Origin: Faecalicatena absiana
GTDB lineage: Bacteria > Bacillota > Bacilli > Lactobacillales > Lactobacillaceae
NCBI GenBank assembly: GCA_017309015.1
Contig: JAEDAG010000001.1
Location: forward strand, 1 to 64,000
Direction: 5' to 3'
DNA: 64,000 bases
Part shown: piece by piece, positions 33,510 to 43,390 of the stretch
Numbering within the stretch: position 1 is the first letter of the stretch
How the letters are laid out: the number at the start of each line of letters is the position of its first letter
Made by a program: the position numbers and the translations under genes
The notes under the pieces: model-generated
Database searches by the model: none
What the model saw: the letters and a program-made list of their open reading frames with translations, nothing else
What the model was told of the DNA's origin: nothing

Positions 33510-34556
33510 TTATTTGTAGTGCTGCTCCAAGTAGTGCAGCGCGTCTTCAAAATCAGCGACTGGAACGATCTTCATCTTGGTCCCCAGCTTCTTGGCCGTC
33601 CGCTTGGCTACGGCGTAGTTGGTCTGGGACTTCTTGACCCCGCCAGTCCGGTCGGTTGGGGCAAAGAAGACCTCTGCCCCCTCTTTGTCGGCCGCCACGA
33701 CCTTTTTGTCCACGCCGCCGATAATGCCAACCTTGCCTTGGGCGTCAATCGTCCCCGTCCCGGCCACCTTGTGGCCCTTGGTCAGGTTCTTGCCCGTAAA
33801 GTTCTGGTAGCAGCCCAGGCTGAACATCAATCCGGCTGACGGGCCGCCGATGTCACCGACTTCAATCGTGGTCTTCGGGCTGGTTTCCACCTTCACCCGC
33901 TCCACCATGGAAATCCCGATCCCCGGCTTGCCGGTCCCCTTGACCTTGACGATCTTACCGGAAAAACGCTTCTTTTGCCCGGAGCGCAAAACCGTGATCG
34001 TGACCTTGTCGCCGATCCGCTGCTTTTGCAAATAGCTCATGAAGCCCTTGGTTGACTGGAACTTGTGTCCATTGGCCGCGACAATGGTGTCGCCCATGAG
34101 CAGCTTGCCCTTAAAGGACGAGCGCTTCTGGACCTCCATTACGTAGACCCCCTGGTACTTCAGCTTGGCCTGCTTATGGGCCGCCTTGGCCGCGTAATAG
34201 ATGGCATTCTGCTGGCTGGTCTGCATGTACCATTCCTGCAGCTGCTCGTATTGGTCGCTGCTGGTGCCGCCCGTTGCCTCATCCCAGGTCAACCGCTCTT
34301 CATAAGGCTGGGTAAAGGACCAGAGATAGTCAGCCAGGACCGCCCGCCGCTCGCTGACGGTCACCAGATACAGGTTCTTCTGGCTTTTCACCCCGCTGGT
34401 CTTGATGTAGTCGCCCACCGGCAAGGCAGCCCCGGGCGCCTCAATCACGTACTTGGTTGGCAAGAGGGCCACCACCAACAGGGCCACGATGGCAGCAGCC
34501 CCCAGGAAGAGCTTTTTAGCCCGCTTAGCGAACTTATTCTTGTTCTTGATCTTCAT
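33510..34556 (-). CDS. SepM-type PDZ/Lon-like serine protease
   Basis: A 348-residue membrane-anchored protease. One N-terminal transmembrane helix (about 15-33), a PDZ domain near 125-205 (YVMEVQKRSSFKGKLLMGD), and a C-terminal Lon-like S16 protease domain with the catalytic Ser in GGPSAGLMFSL near 240 and Lys in GGVDKKVVAA near 283. SepM in streptococci trims an extracellular pheromone; YlbL in Bacillus degrades a division inhibitor. The substrate here is unknown. It overlaps coaD by 23 bp. Confidence 0.9.
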   Translation of the reverse strand: MKIKNKNKFAKRAKKLFLGAAAIVALLVVALLPTKYVIEAPGAALPVGDYIKTSGVKSQKNLYLVTVSERRAVLADYLWSFTQPYEERLTWDEATGGTSSDQYEQLQEWYMQTSQQNAIYYAAKAAHKQAKLKYQGVYVMEVQKRSSFKGKLLMGDTIVAANGHKFQSTKGFMSYLQKQRIGDKVTITVLRSGQKKRFSGKIVKVKGTGKPGIGISMVERVKVETSPKTTIEVGDIGGPSAGLMFSLGCYQNFTGKNLTKGHKVAGTGTIDAQGKVGIIGGVDKKVVAADKEGAEVFFAPTDRTGGVKKSQTNYAVAKRTAKKLGTKMKIVPVADFEDALHYLEQHYK

Positions 34557-35040
34557 TCTTCAGCCTCTTTTCCAGGGCCGCCGCGGCCTTTTTGGGCAAA
34601 AACTGGTCAACCCGGCCCCCATAGCGGGCCACTTCTTTGACCATGCTGGAGGCAACGGCCGCGTTTTCCGGCTTGGCCAAAAACAAGACCGTTGGCAGGT
34701 CAGGCGCCAATTTTCCGTTTACCCCGGCAATCTGCTGCTCGTACAGGAAGTCGGCGCTGTTGCGGACTCCCCGTACCAAGACGTCAGCCCCCAGCTCCCG
34801 GGCCAGGTCCACCGTCAATTGGGCTGGCCGGGCCAAGACCGTAACGTTGGTCAAGCCAGCTTCAGCCACCGCAGCTTGCAAAAAATCCGCCCGCTCCGCC
34901 GGCGTGAACAGCTGCTGCTTGCTTGTATTGGTCATCACGACCACATACAGGTGGTCAAAGGCTTTGGCCGCCTGCACGACCGTATCCATGTGTCCCTTGG
35001 TTACCGGATCAAAGCTTCCGGGAAAAAGTGCGTTCGTCAT
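34534..35040 (-). CDS. coaD: Phosphopantetheine adenylyltransferase
   Basis: A 168-residue cytosolic enzyme that adenylates 4'-phosphopantetheine to dephospho-CoA, the penultimate step of CoA synthesis. The nucleotidyltransferase motif GSFDPVTKGH is at 8-17, RGVRNSADFLYE near 90-101, and SSMVKEVARYGG near 131-142. Its start overlaps the rsmD stop codon (ATGA), a conserved rsmD-coaD pair. The C-terminus is slightly longer than usual, with a charged tail. Confidence 0.96.
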   Translation of the reverse strand: MTNALFPGSFDPVTKGHMDTVVQAAKAFDHLYVVVMTNTSKQQLFTPAERADFLQAAVAEAGLTNVTVLARPAQLTVDLARELGADVLVRGVRNSADFLYEQQIAGVNGKLAPDLPTVLFLAKPENAAVASSMVKEVARYGGRVDQFLPKKAAAALEKRLKNEDQEQE

Positions 35041-35591
35041 TCTGCTGCCTTTCGATAGAATCTCACTAAAGTCTTGCCCAGATGGTGCTCTTTCAGCAGG
35101 TCAAAGCCCGCGATGGCCGGCAAGTCGGTCTGGTCGTCAGTCTCGGCCACGACCAGCGCGCCGTCATTGAGCAAGTCCAGCTGCTTCATGGCCGTCATAT
35201 CCTTGACCATCTGCTGCTTGGCATATGGCGGGTCCAAAAAGACCAGGTCGAACTTGCGGCCCTTTTGGGCCAGGACTTTCAAGGCTACCTTGGCCGGCAT
35301 GTTGGTCACGTCAAAGCGATCCGCTTCCTTGGTCAAAGCCACGTTCTTCTTGATAATGGCCACCGCGGCCCGGCTGACGTCGTTTAAGACGGCATGGTCA
35401 CAGCCCCGCGACACGGCCTCAATCCCCAGGGCGCCAGAGCCGCCATACAGGTCCAGGACCTGGCCGCCAGCAAAGAACTGGCCCAGCGAATTGAACAAGG
35501 ATTCCTTGACCTTGTCGCTGGTTGGCCGGGTCTTCTGGCTCTTCAAAGTAAACAGGTTGCGCTTGGCATATTTGCCGGAAATGATTCTCAC
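35037..35591 (-). CDS. rsmD: 16S rRNA (guanine966-N2)-methyltransferase
   Basis: A 184-residue SAM-dependent methyltransferase acting on the small ribosomal subunit. Motif I appears as VLDLYGGSGALGIEA near 46-60 and the catalytic DPPY in FLDPPYAKQ near 121-129. The N-terminal RIISGKYAKRNL block is typical. The start is GTG at 35591, overlapping the ylbG stop codon (GTGA). It is part of the ftsW-ylbG-rsmD-coaD-sepM run. Confidence 0.94.
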   Translation of the reverse strand: MRIISGKYAKRNLFTLKSQKTRPTSDKVKESLFNSLGQFFAGGQVLDLYGGSGALGIEAVSRGCDHAVLNDVSRAAVAIIKKNVALTKEADRFDVTNMPAKVALKVLAQKGRKFDLVFLDPPYAKQQMVKDMTAMKQLDLLNDGALVVAETDDQTDLPAIAGFDLLKEHHLGKTLVRFYRKAAE

Positions 35592-35941
35592 TTGATCCAG
35601 TCCTCGCTTCTTTCGCCATTGTTGGCCGCGGCCAGTTTGGCTTCGGCCTCCTTGGCCATTTCAGTCAGCTGCTTTTCCGTGTCTTCGTTGTCCAGCTTGA
35701 GCTCGTCAGCCGCGGATAGGTCCACGCCCTTGACGAAGCTGAGCGCGCGCAGGCGGACGGCGGTCTCTTCTGCCTCACTGGCATTGACGTACATCACCAG
35801 GTAGTGCAGCTTTTTGGAAAAATAAACGATGTCCCCATAGCGGCGCAATTTGAATTGATCGTTGCTGGCATTGCGCAGATAGACGATCAGGCTCGTGCGC
35901 TGGGTGATGTCTTGCTCAGACAGTTCTTGGTTTACGCTCAT
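35588..35941 (-). CDS. ylbG: YlbG family (DUF2129) protein
   Basis: A 117-residue cytosolic protein. The first 80 residues match the YlbG/DUF2129 pattern (SLIVYLRNASNDQFKLRRYG, then VYFSKKLHYLVMYV). The last 35 are charged and helical, longer than the Bacillus form. Function unknown; gene order next to rsmD is conserved in Firmicutes. It overlaps ftsW by 26 bp and rsmD by 4. Confidence 0.88.
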   Translation of the reverse strand: MSVNQELSEQDITQRTSLIVYLRNASNDQFKLRRYGDIVYFSKKLHYLVMYVNASEAEETAVRLRALSFVKGVDLSAADELKLDNEDTEKQLTEMAKEAEAKLAAANNGERSEDWIK

Positions 35942-37124
35942 TGCTATGCTTCCTTGCTTTTAATTTGTCATCTTCAGCGATCACGTTCATGACCAAGCCG
36001 ATGCTGGCCGATAAAACGAAGAGGGAGGACCCGCCGTAGGAAATGAAGGGCAGGGTCACCCCGGTAATCGGCATCAAGCCCAATACGGCCCCGACGTTGA
36101 ACAGGATCTGGAAGAACATGATGGCCGAAACCCCGAAGCAGACCAAAGACGTGTACTGGGAACCAGCATTGACGCCGTTTTCCATGATCTGAATCAGGAG
36201 ATAGAACAGCAGGCCCAGAACCAGGAGAGCCCCAATTGAGCCGACTTCTTCGGCAATGATTGACAAAATGAAGTCAGTGTAAGGCTCTGGCAGGTAGCCC
36301 CGCTTTTGAATGGAATTGCCGATCCCGACCCCAAAGAGGCCGCCATTGTGGATGGCGTAGTAGGAGTTGACCAGCTGGGCCCCTTCATTGGCCGCCGTTT
36401 TGAATGGGTTCAAAAAGGCGATAAAACGCTTGAAGACGTAGACATGCTGCAAAAAGTCCGGATTCCACCTGACGATCAGGAAAAAGCCCCCGACCACTAG
36501 GACGGCAATGCCAAACAGGCTCAGCAGGGCGTAGCCTGATGGAATCCCGGAAACGGAGTACATGATCGCGACCAGGAAAAACAGAATCGCGGTCCCGCCG
36601 AAGTCTGGCTCAATCACGACCAGGAACATCATGCCCCCGGCGATGATCGCCGGCGGCAGCAACCGCTCCATGATGTGCCCGGGAACCAGGTGCCCGTCGG
36701 CCTTGGCCAGCATTTCAGCCAGATACAGGATCAAGGCCAGCTTGGCTAGTTCCAGCGGCTGCACGTTGACTACGCCCAGGTTGATCCAGCCCCTGGCCCC
36801 GTTGACCGCCTGGCCAAAGACGCGGACATAGATTAGCAGCCCCGTGGTCAGCGCAATCAGCAGAAACAGGTTCCGCCCGTTCTGCAGCCAGTCCAATTTG
36901 ATGGAGTATAAGCCCAGGCAGATAAAGACGCCAATGATTGCATACACCAGCTGCTTCATTCCGTAATAGGCAGCTGGCCGGCCGCTGATCATCAGTATTT
37001 CTGAACTGGCGGAGTAGACGGCAACCACCCCCATCGTCATCAGAATGATGTATGGCAGAAAGATGCGGTAGTTGATGCCCCGCAGCTTTTTCTTAAGCCA
37101 GGCCAATTTTGGATTTTCGTTCAC
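35916..37124 (-). CDS. ftsW: Septal peptidoglycan polymerase FtsW (SEDS family)
   Basis: A 402-residue membrane protein with about ten transmembrane helices. SEDS family blocks include QPLELAKLALILYLA near 143-157, EPDFGGT near 185-191 and PITGVTLPFISYGGSS near 355-370. SEDS proteins polymerise glycan from lipid II together with a class B penicillin-binding protein. I start at the GTG at 37124 with AGAGGG 7 nt upstream; the frame is open further back into terminator sequence. A -10 TATAAT (37159-37164) lies upstream. FtsW is favoured over RodA by gene order after typA, but the two are hard to separate. Confidence 0.9.
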   Translation of the reverse strand: MNENPKLAWLKKKLRGINYRIFLPYIILMTMGVVAVYSASSEILMISGRPAAYYGMKQLVYAIIGVFICLGLYSIKLDWLQNGRNLFLLIALTTGLLIYVRVFGQAVNGARGWINLGVVNVQPLELAKLALILYLAEMLAKADGHLVPGHIMERLLPPAIIAGGMMFLVVIEPDFGGTAILFFLVAIMYSVSGIPSGYALLSLFGIAVLVVGGFFLIVRWNPDFLQHVYVFKRFIAFLNPFKTAANEGAQLVNSYYAIHNGGLFGVGIGNSIQKRGYLPEPYTDFILSIIAEEVGSIGALLVLGLLFYLLIQIMENGVNAGSQYTSLVCFGVSAIMFFQILFNVGAVLGLMPITGVTLPFISYGGSSLFVLSASIGLVMNVIAEDDKLKARKHSNERKPRTV

Positions 37125-37166
37125 GTTTGATCCCTCTTTAAAACAATAGTTGCTTACTATTATAAA

Positions 37167-37203
37167 ACAAAAAAGCCCCTGCTTCATCGCTGAAGCAGAG
37201 ACT
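37167..37203 (-). terminator. Terminator of typA
   Basis: A 12-bp stem with G-U pairs (37174-37185 with 37192-37203) and a T-run on the minus strand, between the typA stop codon and the ftsW promoter. Confidence 0.82.
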
Positions 37204-37220
37204 TCTGAAAAAAACAAGAA

Positions 37221-39074
37221 TTACTTGCTTTCAGTCTTGGCCTTCTTCTTGTCGAACTTTTGACGTTCTGAAGTGTTCAGGATCTTCTTGCGCAGGCGCA
37301 GGCTTTCTGGAGTTACTTCACAGTATTCGTCATCGTTCAGGAATTCGATTGATTCTTCCAAAGTCATCTTCTTTGGAGTTCTGATGGCTGCGGCGTGGTC
37401 CTTGCCGGCAGCACGGGTGTTGGTCAGGTTCTTGCCCTTAGTGACGTTAACGGCAATGTCGCGGTCACGTGATGACATCCCCACGATCATCCCTTCGTAG
37501 ACTTGAACGCCGGCGCCGATGAACAAGGTACCGCGCTGTTCAACTGACTGCAGGGAGTAAGTGGTTGACTGACCTTGGTTGATGGAAACAAGGGCACCGT
37601 TGCGGCGGCCTGGGTTCCAGTTCTTAACGACTGGCTTGTATTCAGCAAAGGTGTGGTTCATGATCCCGTAGCCGCCAGTGGCTGACATAAATTCGTTGTT
37701 GTAGCCGATCAAGCCACGTGAAGGAACTGAGAATTCAAGGCGGGTTTGGCCGTTGCCCTTGGATTCCATGTTCTGCATTTCACCCTTGCGCTGGGACAGG
37801 CCATCGATAACTGAGCCAACGTATTCGTCTGGCACGTCGACTTGGACGTTTTCAAATGGTTCGCACAATTGGCCGTCAACTTCACGGTAGATAACCTTTG
37901 GACGTGACAATTGCAGTTCAAAGCCTTCACGGCGCATTTCTTCAACCAGGATTGACAAGTGCAGCTCACCACGGCCGGAAACAGTCCAGGCGTTCAATTG
38001 GTCAGTTGGCTCAACCTTCAGGGAAACGTCAGTCCGGGTTTGGCGCATCAAGCGTTCTTCCAGCTTGGCTGGGGTAACCTGGCTGCCTTCACGGCCAGCA
38101 AATGGTGAGTCGTTGGCAACGAAGTCCATTTGCAGGGTTGGCGGGTCGATCCGGAGGGCTGGCAGGGCTTCCGGATCATCCTTAGAAGCAATGGTTTCGC
38201 CGACGAAGATGTCGTTGATCCCACTAATGGCGATGATGTCGCCCGCCTTGGCTTCCTTGATTTCGTTGCGCTTCAGGCCGAAGTAGCCGAACAGCTTGGT
38301 CACGCGGAAGTTTTGCTTAGTGCCGTCAAGCTTCATCACCGTAACTTCGTCGCCGACCTTGATCTTGCCACGGAAGACGCGGCCAACGCCGATTCGGCCA
38401 ACGTAGTCGTCCCAGTCCAGCATGGTGATCTGGAATTGCAGCGGTTCGTCTTCGTTGTCCAGCGGCGCAGGAATGTTTTCCAGGATCGTATCGAAGATTG
38501 GATCCATGGTTTCTTCTTGGTCAGCTGGGTCGTCTGAGTAGCTTGAAGTACCATTCAGGGCAGAAGCGTAGACAACTGGGAATTCCAGTTGGTCATCGTT
38601 GGCACCAAGTTCAATGAACAGTTCCAGAACTTCGTCCAAGACTTCAGCTGGGCGGGCGCCTGGACGGTCGATCTTATTGACAACGACAACTGGCTTAACG
38701 CCGGCTTCCAAGGCCTTTTGCAAAACGAAGCGAGTTTGTGGCATTGGGCCTTCGTAGGCGTCAACCAAAAGCAAAGCACCGTCAACCATGTGCATGATCC
38801 GTTCAACTTCCCCACCAAAGTCGGCGTGGCCTGGCGTATCCAGGATGTTGATCGTGGTATCCTTGTACTTAACCGCGGTGTTCTTTGACAAAATCGTGAT
38901 CCCGCGTTCACGTTCAATGGCGTTGGAGTCCATTGCCCGGTCTTCCAGGTTCATGTGTTCTGGCAAAGTATCGGATTGCTTCAACAGCTGGTTGACCAAG
39001 GTAGTCTTACCGTGGTCGACGTGCGCAATAATCGCGATATTTCTAATGTTTTCTCTTCTCTTTTGATCTGCCAA
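37221..39074 (-). CDS. typA: Translational GTPase TypA/BipA
   Basis: A 617-residue ribosome-associated GTPase involved in stress and cold adaptation and in subunit assembly. G1 AHVDHGKT near 17-24, G3 [14 protein letters not shown] near 78-91, and G4 NKIDR near 133-137. EF-G-like C-terminal domains follow. I choose the TTG at 39074 as start, since GGGGAGG lies 8 nt upstream; an ATG at 39098 would read through that ribosome site. The leader contains a terminator-like hairpin. Codon bias suggests good expression. Confidence 0.95.
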   Translation of the reverse strand: MADQKRRENIRNIAIIAHVDHGKTTLVNQLLKQSDTLPEHMNLEDRAMDSNAIERERGITILSKNTAVKYKDTTINILDTPGHADFGGEVERIMHMVDGALLLVDAYEGPMPQTRFVLQKALEAGVKPVVVVNKIDRPGARPAEVLDEVLELFIELGANDDQLEFPVVYASALNGTSSYSDDPADQEETMDPIFDTILENIPAPLDNEDEPLQFQITMLDWDDYVGRIGVGRVFRGKIKVGDEVTVMKLDGTKQNFRVTKLFGYFGLKRNEIKEAKAGDIIAISGINDIFVGETIASKDDPEALPALRIDPPTLQMDFVANDSPFAGREGSQVTPAKLEERLMRQTRTDVSLKVEPTDQLNAWTVSGRGELHLSILVEEMRREGFELQLSRPKVIYREVDGQLCEPFENVQVDVPDEYVGSVIDGLSQRKGEMQNMESKGNGQTRLEFSVPSRGLIGYNNEFMSATGGYGIMNHTFAEYKPVVKNWNPGRRNGALVSINQGQSTTYSLQSVEQRGTLFIGAGVQVYEGMIVGMSSRDRDIAVNVTKGKNLTNTRAAGKDHAAAIRTPKKMTLEESIEFLNDDEYCEVTPESLRLRKKILNTSERQKFDKKKAKTESK

Positions 39075-39098
39075 AAATGTTTCCTCCCCGTTCCTCAT

Positions 39099-39126
39099 AA
39101 AAAGAACTGTGATTTAATCACAGTTC
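39099..39126 (-). terminator. Terminator-like hairpin in the typA leader
   Basis: A perfect 9-bp stem GAACTGTGA/TCACAGTTC (39118-39126 with 39104-39112), loop TTAAA, then TTTTT on the minus strand. It lies 25 nt before the typA start, so it could attenuate typA transcription. Confidence 0.65.
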
Positions 39127-39187
39127 CCTTTAGCCCTCTTATGATAAGGCTGGCCGAAGTAATCGTTGATAATTTTTACAATCATTT

Positions 39188-39216
39188 ATTGTACTACCTC
39201 CTTAGGGGCTGGTCAA
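39188..39216 (-). promoter_or_regulatory. typA promoter
   Basis: Minus-strand -35 TTGACC (39211-39216), 17-nt spacer, -10 TACAAT (39188-39193); start expected near 39181 and a leader of about 107 nt. Confidence 0.65.
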
Positions 39217-39331
39217 CAACTTCTCATTAGTTTAAACTAGTATTAGAACTGCTTTTGCCAAAATCATTTTGCATTCTGGCCAAAAGCAAATCAGCTCGAA
39301 GCTTAAACTATATTAAAAAGGAGAACCTACA

Positions 39332-39886
39332 TTGATCTTAATGAAAGATATTGTCCGCGACGGCGATCCGGTCCTGCGGCAAGTTGCTAAGAAATTGACC
39401 TTCCCATTGTCTGACCACTACAAGAAGCTGGCCGACGACATGATGGAATACTTGGTAAACTCACAAGATCCAAAGATCGCGGCTAAGCACCAATTGCGGG
39501 CCGGCGTTGGCCTGGCTGCCCCGCAGGTCGGCGAAGGGGTCTCAATGGCTGCCCTCCTGGTTCCAAACGACAAGGGCGAAATCATCTTCAAGGAAACCTA
39601 CGTCAACCCGGAAATCATTTCCGAATCAGTCCGCAAGACCTGCCTGGCTGAAGGCGAAGGCTGCCTGAGCGTTGACAAGGTCATCGACGGCTACGTTCCC
39701 CGGCCAAACAAGGTCACCATCCACTACTGGACGGTTGACGGCGAGGAAAAGACCATCCGCTTGAAGGGCTACCCAGCCATCGTTTCCGGCCACGAAATCG
39801 ACCACTTGAACGGTCACCTCTTCTACGACCGCATCAACAAGGAAAACCCGTTTGCCTTGGACGACGATACCATCGTAATCGCTTAG
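39332..39886 (+). CDS. def: Peptide deformylase
   Basis: A 184-residue metalloenzyme that removes the formyl group from nascent proteins. The three motifs are present: GVGLAAPQ near 61-68, EGCLSV near 108-113 and HEIDHLNG near 153-160, with the metal held by Cys and two His. Length fits the type II enzyme of Gram-positives. I use the TTG at 39332, with AAGGAG 8 nt upstream, giving the family-like N-terminus [11 protein letters not shown]; the ATG at 39341 would be too far from the ribosome site. Confidence 0.95.
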   Translation: MILMKDIVRDGDPVLRQVAKKLTFPLSDHYKKLADDMMEYLVNSQDPKIAAKHQLRAGVGLAAPQVGEGVSMAALLVPNDKGEIIFKETYVNPEIISESVRKTCLAEGEGCLSVDKVIDGYVPRPNKVTIHYWTVDGEEKTIRLKGYPAIVSGHEIDHLNGHLFYDRINKENPFALDDDTIVIA

Positions 39887-39906
39887 TTTCCTGAAAAGAC
39901 TTTTTT

Positions 39907-39948
39907 AAGATCCCACTTGCCTGCCGGCGGCTGGGATCTTTTCTCTTT
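39907..39948 (+). terminator. Terminator of def
   Basis: Stem AAGATCCCA/TGGGATCTT (39907-39915 with 39932-39940) followed by a T-rich tract. Confidence 0.82.
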
Positions 39949-40070
39949 TGCAAAAGCGCCTATTCTATACTTGCTTTTGCAAATATGTTAGAATTTATCT
40001 AGCTATTGAGTATTTTTGACAAATTTCTCACTGAGAACAAATCGACAACTAAATATTTAAGGAGATTTTT

Positions 40071-40301
40071 ATGATCTACAAAGTTTTGTACCAGAAGAAC
40101 AAGATTGTTAACCCACGTAGAGAAACCACCCAAACCCTCTACATGGAAGCAGACAATGTGGTAGAAGCTAGAACTCTTGTTGAACAAAACACCCCCTACA
40201 ACATTGAGCTCATCCAAGAATTGACTGGCAACTCCTTGAAGTACGAACAAGAACACGCGGACTTCAAGTTGACCACTTTTGACAAGCCAAGTGAAGATTA
40301 A
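40071..40301 (+). CDS. rpoY: RNA polymerase epsilon subunit
   Basis: A 76-residue small accessory subunit of Firmicutes RNA polymerase (formerly YkzG/DUF1447). The [20 protein letters not shown] start and the LYMEA...VRxLVE-like middle ([20 protein letters not shown]) match the family. AAGGAG lies 8 nt before the ATG. It is directly followed by rnjA with overlap, the conserved rpoY-rnjA pair. An extended -10 (TGTTAGAAT, 39986-39994) is a likely promoter. Confidence 0.92.
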   Translation: MIYKVLYQKNKIVNPRRETTQTLYMEADNVVEARTLVEQNTPYNIELIQELTGNSLKYEQEHADFKLTTFDKPSED

Positions 40302-41970
40302 AGACAACGAAGTTGCCGTTTTCGCCATTGGGGGATTGCACGAAATCGGCCGAAACATGTACTGCGTCCAGTACCAGGATGAAATCGTCATCATGGACTG
40401 CGGGATCAAGTTCCCGGAAGATGACCTCTTAGGGATCAACTACGTCATCTCCGACTACTCTTACCTGGTCAAGAACCGGGACAAGATCAAGGCCCTGGTT
40501 GTCAGCCACGGCCACGAAGACCACATCGGCGGGATTCCCTTCCTGCTGGAAAAGATCCCGGAAATCCCAGTTTACGCCACGCCTTTTGCCTTGGCCCTGA
40601 TCAAGAGCAAGTGCGAGGAACACGGAATTTTAAACAAGACTGAGCTTCATGAGGAATACGAGGACACGGTCCTCAAGTTTGACAAGCTGTCAGTCACTTT
40701 CTTCAGAACCACCCACTCCATCCCTGACACCTTGGGGATCGCGGTGCACACGCCGCTGGGGGCAGTGGTCTTTACTGGCGACTTCAAGTTCGACTTGACG
40801 CCAGTCATGAACCAGCCGGCACCAAACTTCCAAAGAATGGCCCAGCTGGGCAAAGAAGGCGTTTTGGCTCTGCTCTCTGACTCGACCAACGCTGAAGTGC
40901 CGCAATTTACCAAGTCCGAGCGTTTTGTCGCCGGCTCTTTGCACAATATCATCACCGGGATCAAGGGACGGATTATTTTTGCCACTTTTGCCTCCAACCT
41001 CTACCGGGTCTCAACGGCCATCAAGGCCGCGATCGACACTGGCCGCAAGGTTGCCGTCTTCGGGCGGAGCATGGAAAACGGCATCCAGAACGGGATTGAC
41101 CTGGGCTACCTGCACGTACCGGACGGCTTGATCGTCGACGCGGAAACCATCAACTCTCTGCCGCCTGAGAAGGTCATGATCCTGTGTACTGGCAGCCAAG
41201 GCGAACCCCTGGCCGCCTTGTCCAGAATCGCCAACGGCACCCACCGGCAGATCAAGCTGAAGCCAAAGGACACGGTCATCTTCTCATCCAACCCAATTCC
41301 AGGCAACACCTTGAGCGTCAACCACCTGATCAACAAGCTGATGGAAGGCGGCGCCAACGTCGTTCACGGCCGCATCAACAACGTCCACACTTCCGGTCAC
41401 GGCGGCCAGGAAGAACTGAAGCTGATGGTGGAATTGGCCAAGCCGAAGTACATGATTCCTGTCCACGGCGAATACCGCATGCAGGTCGTGCACGCCCACT
41501 TGGCTCAGCAAGCTGGCGTGCCTAAGGAAAACACCTTCGTCTTGAAGAACGGTGAAGTAGTCTGCTTTGGTCCTGAAGGCGCCAGAATCGCTGGCGACAT
41601 CCACGTCAAGGATGTCTTCGTCGATACTTCTGGCGCGGCTGACGTTGGCAACATCGTGGTCCGCGACCGGCAGATCCTGTCTGAAGAAGGTCTGGTAGTG
41701 GCCGTGGCCACCGTTGACTACAAGCACAAGCGGGTCTTGGCCGGGCCAGACATCCTCAGCCGGGGCTTTGTCTACATGCGCGAATCCCAAGACCTGATCA
41801 ACGCCGCCCAAAAGCATGTCTACCATGTCCTGAAGACGGAAATGGCTAAGAAGGAAAAGCCAAAGGACAGCGAGATCCGCAAGGCCATCATCGACAACCT
41901 GCAGGACTTCCTGTACTCCAAGACCGAGCGCCGGCCAATGATCCTGCCGATGCTGGTTGAAAAGAAATAA
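40291..41970 (+). CDS. rnjA: Ribonuclease J1
   Basis: A 559-residue metallo-beta-lactamase/beta-CASP ribonuclease with 5'-to-3' exonuclease and endonuclease activity, the main RNA-decay enzyme of Firmicutes lacking RNase E. The intact metal motif HGHEDHIGG is at 73-81, with HTTHS-type and SDST motifs after it. I use the GTG at 40291, which overlaps the end of rpoY by 11 bp and gives the family N-terminus (M/V)[14 protein letters not shown]. Its partner RNase J2 is encoded at 26367-28256. Confidence 0.95.
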   Translation: MKIKDNEVAVFAIGGLHEIGRNMYCVQYQDEIVIMDCGIKFPEDDLLGINYVISDYSYLVKNRDKIKALVVSHGHEDHIGGIPFLLEKIPEIPVYATPFALALIKSKCEEHGILNKTELHEEYEDTVLKFDKLSVTFFRTTHSIPDTLGIAVHTPLGAVVFTGDFKFDLTPVMNQPAPNFQRMAQLGKEGVLALLSDSTNAEVPQFTKSERFVAGSLHNIITGIKGRIIFATFASNLYRVSTAIKAAIDTGRKVAVFGRSMENGIQNGIDLGYLHVPDGLIVDAETINSLPPEKVMILCTGSQGEPLAALSRIANGTHRQIKLKPKDTVIFSSNPIPGNTLSVNHLINKLMEGGANVVHGRINNVHTSGHGGQEELKLMVELAKPKYMIPVHGEYRMQVVHAHLAQQAGVPKENTFVLKNGEVVCFGPEGARIAGDIHVKDVFVDTSGAADVGNIVVRDRQILSEEGLVVAVATVDYKHKRVLAGPDILSRGFVYMRESQDLINAAQKHVYHVLKTEMAKKEKPKDSEIRKAIIDNLQDFLYSKTERRPMILPMLVEKK

Positions 41971-41987
41971 AGCTTAATAGCCACAAG

Positions 41988-42020
41988 AAAAAGAGTGAAG
42001 CACAGCTTCACTCTTTTTTG
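41988..42020. terminator. Bidirectional terminator between rnjA and the RclA-like gene
   Basis: A 14-bp stem (41988-42001 with 42005-42018, AAAAAGAGTGAAGC) flanked by A and T runs, between convergent genes. Confidence 0.9.
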
Positions 42021-42058
42021 TTTTTTGCTTTATTTTTGCGGCTTGTGGCCATTCTTAC

Positions 42059-43390
42059 TTACTTGAACAGGTCGTTAAAGGCCTCGCTCATCGTCGGGTG
42101 GGTATAGTAGGCATCCCGCAGAACGGTATATGGCAGGCCAGCCCGCATGGCCAGCGCGATTTGGTTGATCAATTCATATGATTCAATTCCATACAAAGTT
42201 GCCCCCAGGATCAGGCCAGTCTCCGGATCAACCAGTGCCTTGAAGAGCCCGCGCGGGTCCTTGGCAACGCGGGCCTTGGGAATCGCCGCGACCGGCAGCT
42301 TGAAGAGCTGGTAGTTCTTTCCTGCCTGCTTGGCGCTTTTTTCATTCAAGCCAACGGCTGACAAGGCCGGATCGATAAAGACGCTGTACGGCAAGACCTT
42401 GCGGTCGCTGACACGCCGCTGGCCTGAGCCATGCAGCTGGTCCTTGATAATGCGGAAGTCATCCAGGGAAATGGGCGTAAACTGCAGGCCGCCCTTGACG
42501 TCCCCCAGCGCCCAGACGTTTTTCGCCGTGGTCTTTAATTGGTCATCGACTTTGATATTGCCCCGCTCATCCACTTGGATCCCGGCCTTTTCCAAATCCA
42601 AGCCGGCCGTATTGGCCTTGCGGCCAGTGGCGGCCAGAACGCGGTCGCCCTTGATGACTTTTGCCTGGCCAGCCAGCTCGTAAGTCAAGCTGACCTCCGC
42701 TTCTCCATCAGCGACGCCCTTGAGGTCAGCCCCTAAGATGAACTTGACGCCCAAGTCTTCCAGGTCTTTTTTGATTAAAGCGGCAATGTCCTCGTCTTCT
42801 CGAGGCAAAAAGACCGGATTGTGTTCAAGCACGGTTACCTTGCTGCCATACTTGGCAAACATGGCCGCGAATTCCAGGCCGATATAGCCTGCCCCGATGA
42901 TGAGCAGCCGCTTAGGCAGCTCTTGTTGATTCATGGCCGCAGTTGAATCCAGCAGGAATTTGCTGGACTTTAAGCCAGGGACGGGCAGAATCACCGGCAA
43001 AGAACCCGTGTTGATGAAAATTCTTTCGCCAGTAAAGTCTTCCCGCTGCCCATTTTTGGTCAGCACGCTCACGGCGTGGCTGCCAGTAAATTTCGCGGTT
43101 CCGTCCAAGACCGTGACGCTTGGTTCATCAGCCAGCATGTGATAGTTCTTGTTCCGCAAGAAGGCCGTCATTTTATTCTTTCCGCCGACCGCGTCAACGA
43201 ACTCCGTCCCCTCAGCGGCCTCAATGATCAGGCGCTTAGAGGGCAGGCAGGCAATGTTGATGCAGGTGCCGCCATACATTTGGGCTGACTTTTCAATGAC
43301 CAGGACTTCTTCGCCCTGCCCCGCCAAATACTTGGCCAGGGTCTTGCCCCCCTTGCCAAAGCCGATGATAATGTTCTTGACTTGCTTCAT
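42059..43390 (-). CDS. RclA-like FAD/NAD(P) disulfide oxidoreductase
   Basis: A 443-residue flavoprotein of the glutathione-reductase superfamily. FAD motif GFGKGGKTLA near 10-19, the redox pair in GGTCINIACLPSK near 40-52 (C-x4-C), NAD(P) motif GAGYIGLEFA near 163-172, second FAD motif WALGDVKGG near 290-298, and the C-terminal dimer interface with THPTMSE. The N-terminal GFGKxGKTLA plus MYGGTCIN pattern is characteristic of RclA, which reduces Cu(II) and protects against reactive chlorine in enteric bacteria. GAGGAG precedes the ATG at 43390. A long inverted repeat lies upstream. Mercuric reductase or dihydrolipoamide dehydrogenase are less likely. Confidence 0.85.
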   Translation of the reverse strand: MKQVKNIIIGFGKGGKTLAKYLAGQGEEVLVIEKSAQMYGGTCINIACLPSKRLIIEAAEGTEFVDAVGGKNKMTAFLRNKNYHMLADEPSVTVLDGTAKFTGSHAVSVLTKNGQREDFTGERIFINTGSLPVILPVPGLKSSKFLLDSTAAMNQQELPKRLLIIGAGYIGLEFAAMFAKYGSKVTVLEHNPVFLPREDEDIAALIKKDLEDLGVKFILGADLKGVADGEAEVSLTYELAGQAKVIKGDRVLAATGRKANTAGLDLEKAGIQVDERGNIKVDDQLKTTAKNVWALGDVKGGLQFTPISLDDFRIIKDQLHGSGQRRVSDRKVLPYSVFIDPALSAVGLNEKSAKQAGKNYQLFKLPVAAIPKARVAKDPRGLFKALVDPETGLILGATLYGIESYELINQIALAMRAGLPYTVLRDAYYTHPTMSEAFNDLFK

